From NCBI GenBank assembly GCA_964483805.1, contig CAZADH010000352.1, positions 1 to 5,699 of the forward strand: 5,699 nucleotides of DNA, given 5' to 3'. The stretch comes from CAZADH01 sp964483805 (lineage in GTDB: Bacteria; Muiribacteriota; Ozemobacteria; Ozemobacterales; Ozemobacteraceae). Positions 1 to 3,205 of this stretch are shown one piece after another. The translations under genes and the position numbers were made by a program. The notes under the pieces were generated by a model. That model worked only from the letters and a program-made list of their open reading frames with translations, was not told the DNA's origin and ran no database searches. How positions within the stretch are numbered: position 1 is the first letter of the stretch; each line of letters starts with the position of its first letter.

Positions 1-79
1 TGTGGGTTCGGGGGTTGGGTACAACCAGTGCGCGGCGGCGTTTCGGATGCCGGGGTAGATCTCATTCACATGCGCGCTT

Positions 80-95
80 CGCCCGTGTGCGGGCG
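80..95. repeat. Perfect 6-bp GC inverted repeat
   Basis: CGCCCG (80-85), loop TGTG, CGGGCG (90-95). It forms a short stable hairpin. No T tract follows on either side, so a Rho-independent terminator is not supported. Confidence 0.35.
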
Positions 96-141
96 GCGAT
101 AGATCGAGATTGGGCAGGCGGGCGAGAGGTGATTTGTTTCG

Positions 142-162
142 AGGAGGGGCGTGGCCCCTCCT
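142..162. repeat. Perfect 9-bp hairpin, AGGAGGGGC/GCCCCTCCT
   Basis: AGGAGGGGC (142-150), loop GTG, GCCCCTCCT (154-162), extendable by a G:T pair at 141/163. The right arm runs into a C-rich tail and a further GC hairpin cluster (175-202). Similar G-rich/C-rich hairpins are common as dispersed intergenic elements in high-GC bacteria. The left arm resembles a Shine-Dalgarno, but no good start codon follows and the hairpin would sequester it. No U tract is present. A dispersed REP-like unit or RNA stabiliser is the most likely role. Confidence 0.5.
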
Positions 163-174
163 TGGACCTCCCCA

Positions 175-202
175 CCGGGGGTCCCGGCCGCCTCGCCGGC
201 CG
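175..202. repeat. Cluster of two overlapping GC hairpins
   Basis: CCGGG (175-179), loop GGT, CCCGG (183-187) is one perfect stem. CGGCCG (185-190), loop of 6, CGGCCG (197-202) is a second. They share bases 185-187, so in full only one can form at a time. They lie 12 nt after the 142-162 hairpin, and together the three stems look like one structured unit rather than protein-coding sequence. Confidence 0.4.
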
Positions 203-224
203 CCCCGTCCCCCCGCGCCAGGTG

Positions 225-253
225 GTTCCGCGAACCAACTGCGTTCGCGGAAC
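225..253. repeat. 11-bp perfect inverted repeat made of two GTTC-N3-GAAC palindromes
   Basis: GTTCCGCGAAC (225-235) and GTTCGCGGAAC (243-253) are exact reverse complements separated by 7 nt. Each arm is itself a palindrome of the form GTTC-N3-GAAC, so the element can be read as an RNA hairpin or as two dyad sites with centres 18 bp apart, about two helical turns. That is the geometry of tandem operators. GTTC/GAAC half-sites recall LexA boxes, but neither the direct GTTC-N7-GTTC box nor the CGAAC-N4-GTTCG box is matched, so an SOS operator is not claimed. Confidence 0.45.
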
Positions 254-405
254 AGCGCGTGAGACGAGTCGTGTGATAACGCGCAGCGCTACCAGCTCTT
301 CGTCAGAGTTGTTGTGGGGCGCATGACGCGCGAAATCGTGGTTTCATGGGTGGGCTTCGGTCCCGTTCCTCCTTAAGCGAACAAGCTTCGCGAAAGGAGA
401 ACGCC

Positions 406-657
406 ATGAGCAACGTCGCCAAGCCACCTGTGGCACCCCACCCTGTCGACGACTCCTCGGCCATCGCCGCCCAGGCGCGGCGCGAGAAAACGCTGCGTTG
501 GCTCGACGGGATCATCGAGCGGCACCACGCTTCACGTTGTCGAGGCCAGCGGCGAGCGGACTCCGCGTGTGCCGGGATGGCCTGGGCTGGGTGCCCCGGC
601 GGCCCAGCGCTGCCCCCACACACCCGTCGTGTGCGTGCTACTCCGTGCCCGCGTTGA
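406..657 (+). CDS. Small hypothetical protein, 83 aa, possibly frameshifted or decayed
   Basis: I do not recognise this protein. The start at 406 is chosen because AAAGGAGA at 393-400 lies 5 nt upstream; an in-frame ATG at 346 has no such signal. Residues 1-40 look like a plausible soluble protein, with a proline-rich start (MSNVAKPPVAPHP) followed by a charged helix-like stretch (QARREKTLRWLDGIIERHH). After about residue 41 the frame turns into an Arg/Cys/Pro-rich tail typical of non-coding GC-rich DNA. The +1 frame there reads more sensibly (TTLHVVEASGERTP), which suggests a frameshift or a decayed gene. The end overlaps the fic stop by 20 bp in convergent orientation. No membrane segment or signal peptide is seen. 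Confidence 0.35.
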   Translation: MSNVAKPPVAPHPVDDSSAIAAQARREKTLRWLDGIIERHHASRCRGQRRADSACAGMAWAGCPGGPALPPHTRRVRATPCPR

Positions 658-1799
658 GAATCTCGAGATAGCTGTCGTAGGCGAACGCGCGATCGCGGCG
701 GCGGCCCGTCAATTCACGCACGACGCCGAGATCGATCAGATGGTGCATCGCCGCGCCGACAGTCGGAAAAGTCAGACCGGTTTGCTTCTGGACCTCGGCA
801 AGTGTGACAATCGGCCGTTCTTTGAGAACGGCAAAAATCCGCAGCGCGGATCCTGCGCGGCGCCCCCCTTGGGAAACGCGAACAGTGTGTTCGCGAAAGA
901 GATCGCCGAGACGCCGCGCGGTGTCGATGGCACCATCGGCGGTTTCACGCACGCCGTCGAGAAAGAACTCCAGCCAGGACTCCCAGTCGCCGTCACGGCG
1001 AACTGAATCGAGCAACTCGTAGTATTTACGTCGATTCTTCTTGAAGAAAAGACTGAGATACAGGAGCGGCTGCTGCAATGCGCGCGCCTGCCACAGAATC
1101 AGGCCGATCAGCAATCTCCCGACCCGCCCGTTGCCATCGAGAAACGGGTGAATTGTTTCGAACTGGAGATGGGCCACCCCGGCGCGAAGCAGCGCGGGCA
1201 GGCGCAGACTCTCATCGTGGATGAACTGCTCCAGGTTCGTCATGCACTCCGCAACGAAGGTGTGTGGCGGCGGCACAAACGCTGCATCGCCGGGCCGACT
1301 TCCGCCGATCCAGTTTTGTGACCGCCGAAACTCTCCGGGTTGCTGGGCACTGCCGCGGCCACGCGCCAGGAGAACCCCGTGAATCTCCCGGATGAGTCGG
1401 CCCGACAGCGGGAATCCGCCTTCGAGCCGGCGCAGCCCGTATTCGAGCGCAGCCACATAGTTTGAAACTTCGACGACATCGTCAATCGGCACACCCGGCG
1501 CCTCGTCGATTTCGAAGCGCAGCAGATCAGACAGCGATGACTGCGTGCCCTCGATCTNNNNNNNNNNACGAAAGCACGGCCTCTTTGCGTACGTACGTGT
1601 AGATGAACAGACGCGTGTCGGGCAGCAGCGATGCGAGGCCATCGAGGCGCCCCAGCGACAGCAGCGCCGCCTCCAGACGGGGCATCAGCCTCCCGACATC
1701 GACCTCAGGATGCGGCGGCAAAAGAGCCGGCACGAACGCTTTGACGCGCTCACCAGCCACGGCCGTAACCTCGTATCGCCCCATGCTACGCCGTCTCAT
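638..1799 (-). CDS. fic: Fic family protein adenylyltransferase (SoFic-like, class II)
   Basis: Fic enzymes transfer AMP from ATP to hydroxyl side chains of target proteins; the target here is unknown. The gene reads as two frames because a 10-N gap (1558-1567) interrupts it. If 3 nt are missing instead of 10, the frame is continuous and gives 384 aa, normal for SoFic-like proteins. Domains: an N-terminal Fic_N region (about 1-110, containing YVRKEAVLS then IEGTQSSL), the Fic core with the full active-site motif HPFLDGNGRVGR (215-226, catalytic His215), a target-binding flap region (WIGG...FVPPPHTF), and a C-terminal winged helix (about 316-384). The inhibitory motif [S/T]xxxE[G/N] maps to Ser77 through Glu81-Gly82, marking class II, which is self-inhibited and needs no separate antitoxin. 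Start: ATG at 1799, or ATG at 1784 (MGRYEV, family-like); neither has a clear Shine-Dalgarno. The winged helix suggests autoregulation. The stop is TAG at 638-640. Confidence 0.93.
1558..1567. other. Assembly gap of 10 N inside fic
   Basis: A run of exactly 10 N, identical in length to the one at 1904, is a placeholder and not a measured length. Family conservation (VLSSQIEGTQ) predicts that 3 nt are missing: Ser77 is complete on one side, one base of codon 78 and two bases of codon 79 (AG, as in Gln CAG) are present, and Ile80 is complete. A 10-nt gap breaks the frame; a 3-nt gap, or 3 plus a multiple of 3, restores it. Confidence 0.95.
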
Positions 1800-1816
1800 G
1801 CTCGGACCAAACCACC

Positions 1817-1879
1817 CCTATTAAACTTTCTTGAATAACCCACATCGTTATTTAAAGTTCGCCCATGAAGTTTAAATAA
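1817..1879. promoter_or_regulatory. AT-rich operator-like inverted repeats upstream of fic
   Basis: In otherwise GC-rich DNA this island holds four related half-sites in alternating orientation. TTATTTAAAGTT (1848-1859) and AAGTTTAAATAA (1868-1879) form an inverted repeat matching at 11 of 12 positions around an 8-nt spacer. A second, more compact dyad is TTAAACTT (1821-1828) plus TTGAATAA (1830-1837), using the same TTTAA/ATAA core. The centres are about 36 bp apart. The block lies 20-80 bp upstream of the fic start, where promoter and operator sequences would be expected. The winged helix at the Fic C-terminus is a natural candidate binder, by inference only. No confident -35/-10 pair could be assigned. 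Confidence 0.5.
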
Positions 1880-1903
1880 GAACGCCGCGCTTTGCAACCC
1901 GGC

Positions 1904-1913
1904 NNNNNNNNNN
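1904..1913. other. Assembly gap of 10 N between fic and rpn
   Basis: This is the second 10-N placeholder. It is bordered on the left by CCCGGC and on the right by CCCGGCC, so the contig ends may overlap by about 6 bp or a short repeat may have stopped the assembly. Its true length is unknown, so the fic-rpn distance is unknown. The piece between the gaps (1568-1903) is only 336 bp. Confidence 0.95.
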
Positions 1914-2069
1914 CCCGGCCATCACTTCGGCGATCGCGCAACCGAGCACCTCATAGGCACCAGACGCCGATCGCAGATGATCTGCACAACTTTTTTCCCC
2001 GAGCCGTTTCCGCCGGGATGTTAAGGGTGAGCGCACGTGGCGCACAGCCTACATCGCCGGGGAGGCCTC
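1914..2069. other. Intergenic stretch before rpn, with a short palindrome and T6 tract
   Basis: No known gene is recognised. Palindrome GCAGAT-G-ATCTGC (1973-1985) is followed 5 nt later by T6 (1991-1996). This looks slightly like a Rho-independent terminator, but the stem is short and the T tract is detached. On the minus strand a frame is open from about 2025 into the gap and includes residues like SASGAYEVLGCAIAEVMAG, which look coding-like but have no identified start or family. A plus-strand frame is also open from the gap to a stop near 2023. Either could be the end of a gene lost in the gap. Confidence 0.35.
2059..2065 (+). promoter_or_regulatory. Ribosome binding site deciding the rpn start
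   Basis: GGGGAGG lies 4 nt before the ATG at 2070. It favours that start over an in-frame GTG at 2037, which has no Shine-Dalgarno and would add 11 residues not typical of the family. Confidence 0.7.
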
Positions 2070-2984
2070 ATGAACGATGCTGCCGTTACGGGTCACGAAA
2101 AAGTCTACGGTTTCCTTCACGACTTCGTCTTCAAGTTCGCATTCGGAAAACCGCAAAACACGCGCATCCTGACCGCGTTGCTCAACTCGCTGATGCAGTT
2201 CGACGGAGACCGTCTCATCGACGAAGTGACGATTCTGAACCCGTATTGTCTGGGCGAACTGCAGCGTTCGAAGGCCGGCGTGCTCGATGTGAAGGTGCGG
2301 GACAAACTGGGCCGGTACTATTTCATCGAGGCTCAGGTGGCGCGCCGCCACGGGTTCGCCGGCCGGATTCTTTACTATCTTTCGCGCCTGTTTGCCGAGC
2401 AACTCGACAAGGGCGAAGACTACACTGCCCTGCAAACCACGACCGGATTGACGATCGTCGACTTCGATTTGTGGCCGGCCGTCGACTCCATGTATAATGT
2501 CTTCAGGTTTCGGAACGTCGCTGCCGACTTCGATTTTAGTCATCTGTTCGAGGTTCGCACCATCGAGTTGTCGAAGTTTCGGGAGCGTCGACCGGGCGAG
2601 CCCCGTTCCCGGTTCGAGCGCTGGCTTGATGTGCTCGGATTCGGGCCAGCGTATCTCGATGGAAGCAAGCGACTGCCCGACTCGCCCGAAACCCAGGAGG
2701 AAATGACCATGGCGATCGAACAGTTGAAGCAGGCCAACGCCGACCGCGAGCTGCGCAATCTCCTCGAGGCCGAGGAACGCCGCGATCGCGACATCGCCAC
2801 CCAACTGGTCATGGCACGGCGCGAGGGCATTGCTGAAGGAATTGCCAAGGGACTCGCCAAGGGCGAAGCACAGTGTGCCACGATGATCCGCAATCTGGCT
2901 GCGCGTGGAATGAGCCGCGAGCAGATCGCTGAAGTCGCGGCGCTGCCGCCTGCGGAAGTCGACGCCATTCTGGCGCAGCGGTGA
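2070..2984 (+). CDS. Rpn family recombination-promoting nuclease / putative transposase (PDDEXK_2)
   Basis: Rpn proteins are PD-(D/E)XK DNA endonucleases related to transposase_31. E. coli members stimulate RecA-independent recombination, are toxic when overexpressed, and have been linked to phage defence. This one has 304 aa, usual for the family. The N-terminal motif HDFVFKFAFG (residues 17-26) matches the family's YVFKxxFG. The catalytic core is LDVKV (Asp73) followed by FIEAQ (Glu87, Gln89), the D...ExQ signature. Next comes the helical ILYYLSRLFAEQL segment and the TTTGLTIVDF strand. The C-terminal part is a variable, charged helical tail with four glycine tetrapeptides (GIAE GIAK GLAK GEAQ, residues 253-268). 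No signal peptide or membrane segment is seen. It is not in the same orientation as fic and is separated from the recC-like gene by 221 nt. An internal translation start is described separately. The base composition looks less GC-rich than the recC-like gene, consistent with an accessory origin. Confidence 0.9.
   Translation: MNDAAVTGHEKVYGFLHDFVFKFAFGKPQNTRILTALLNSLMQFDGDRLIDEVTILNPYCLGELQRSKAGVLDVKVRDKLGRYYFIEAQVARRHGFAGRILYYLSRLFAEQLDKGEDYTALQTTTGLTIVDFDLWPAVDSMYNVFRFRNVAADFDFSHLFEVRTIELSKFRERRPGEPRSRFERWLDVLGFGPAYLDGSKRLPDSPETQEEMTMAIEQLKQANADRELRNLLEAEERRDRDIATQLVMARREGIAEGIAKGLAKGEAQCATMIRNLAARGMSREQIAEVAALPPAEVDAILAQR
2695..2701 (+). promoter_or_regulatory. Internal Shine-Dalgarno inside rpn
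   Basis: AGGAGGA at 2695-2701 lies within the rpn reading frame, in codons for QEE. Its GGAGG core (2696-2700) is 8 nt before the in-frame ATG at 2709, an ideal spacing; another in-frame ATG at 2703 is too close. It is a better ribosome binding site than the one in front of full-length rpn. No convincing intragenic promoter was found just upstream. Confidence 0.5.
2709..2984 (+). CDS. Putative intragenic short product of rpn (RpnS-like), 91 aa
   Basis: Translation from the ATG at 2709 gives residues 214-304 of the nuclease in the same frame and ends at the same stop. It contains a charged helix (about residues 1-35 of the short form), the four glycine tetrapeptides and a C-terminal helix-turn-helix-like stretch (GMSREQIAEVAALPPAEVDA), and it lacks the nuclease core. 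In E. coli, Rpn genes encode such C-terminal proteins from internal starts, and these bind and neutralise the full-length toxic nuclease. Here the call rests on position and the strong Shine-Dalgarno. The alternative is chance: the codons CAG GAG GAA naturally spell a Shine-Dalgarno. Confidence 0.4.
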   Translation: MAIEQLKQANADRELRNLLEAEERRDRDIATQLVMARREGIAEGIAKGLAKGEAQCATMIRNLAARGMSREQIAEVAALPPAEVDAILAQR

Positions 2985-3096
2985 ACCTGCCAGGCAAATC
3001 ACATCGCGCACCTTCCTACTCCGGGTCGGCCGCCCGACGGTAGCGACTGCGATCACCCGCCACCCAACCACCGCAAACGAACCTGATCTGACAAAC

Positions 3097-3128
3097 GGGG
3101 CACCGAGGTCGGACTCGACCGACGCCCC
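3097..3128 (+). terminator. GC hairpin between rpn and recC-like gene, possible terminator
   Basis: GGGGC (3097-3101) can pair with GCCCC (3124-3128), enclosing an inner stem GGTCG/CGACC (3107-3111/3116-3120) with loop GACT. It sits 112 nt after the rpn stop. No U tract follows, so it is not a standard Rho-independent terminator. A weaker GTCGG/CCGAC hairpin lies at 3025-3038. Confidence 0.25.
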
Positions 3129-3152
3129 CCTCTGTGCATGCGTCCCAGCCGG

Positions 3153-3161
3153 TGCTATGAT
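3153..3161 (+). promoter_or_regulatory. Candidate extended -10 promoter of the recC-like gene
   Basis: TGC followed by TATGAT (3156-3161) is an extended -10 element close to the sigma-70 consensus. The best -35 at 17-bp spacing, TGTGCA at 3133-3138, is weak, which is typical of extended -10 promoters. Transcription would start near 3168, giving a leader of roughly 38 nt. This would make the recC-like gene independent of rpn. Confidence 0.4.
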
Positions 3162-3205
3162 GCCACAAGCAGTAGAGACCCACGCCCGGTGAAGGGATCA
3201 CGCGT

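Larger units (their letters stand above)
1..405. other. Left intergenic flank, hairpin-rich, no convincing gene
   Basis: No reading frame here looks like a real protein: the open frames are arginine- and glycine-rich and lack a good ribosome binding site. Short frames open from the left edge end at stops near 58 (frame 2) and 111 (frame 1), so the tail of an unrecognised gene cannot be excluded. The stretch is notable for inverted repeats: GGTTG/CAACC at 13-26, CGCCCG/CGGGCG at 80-95, a 9-bp stem at 142-162, GC stems at 175-202, and an 11-bp repeat at 225-253. No transposase, tRNA or rRNA is recognisable. It could be an intergenic repeat element, the remnant of a mobile element, or the leader of a transcript reading into the small ORF at 406. 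Confidence 0.5.

Noticed and set aside
1..65. Minus-strand frame from ATG at 65 running off the left edge
   Set aside because: Only about 21 codons are visible, with no Shine-Dalgarno and no recognisable sequence.
225..253. LexA/SOS box
   Set aside because: GTTC and GAAC half-sites are present, but the spacings (N3 within arms, N7 between inner half-sites) fit neither GTTC-N7-GTTC nor CGAAC-N4-GTTCG.
15..326. 103-aa ORF in the left flank
   Set aside because: It runs through three hairpins, has no Shine-Dalgarno, and its composition is that of random GC-rich DNA.
1527..1799. fic as two separate genes or a pseudogene
   Set aside because: The apparent break is due to the 10-N placeholder; a 3-nt gap restores one frame with conserved sequence on both sides and normal total length.
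1973..1996. Rho-independent terminator upstream of rpn
   Set aside because: The palindrome can form only a short stem once a loop is allowed and the T6 tract is 5 nt away, so it is noted only as part of the intergenic stretch.
1892..2497. Plus-strand ORF spanning the second gap and overlapping rpn
   Set aside because: It depends on translating N bases, overlaps the real rpn gene in another frame and is Arg/Pro-rich.
2049..3071. Minus-strand ORF of 340 aa opposite rpn
   Set aside because: It covers almost exactly the rpn frame, which carries the Rpn catalytic motifs; the reverse frame has no domain or ribosome binding site and is explained by codon bias.
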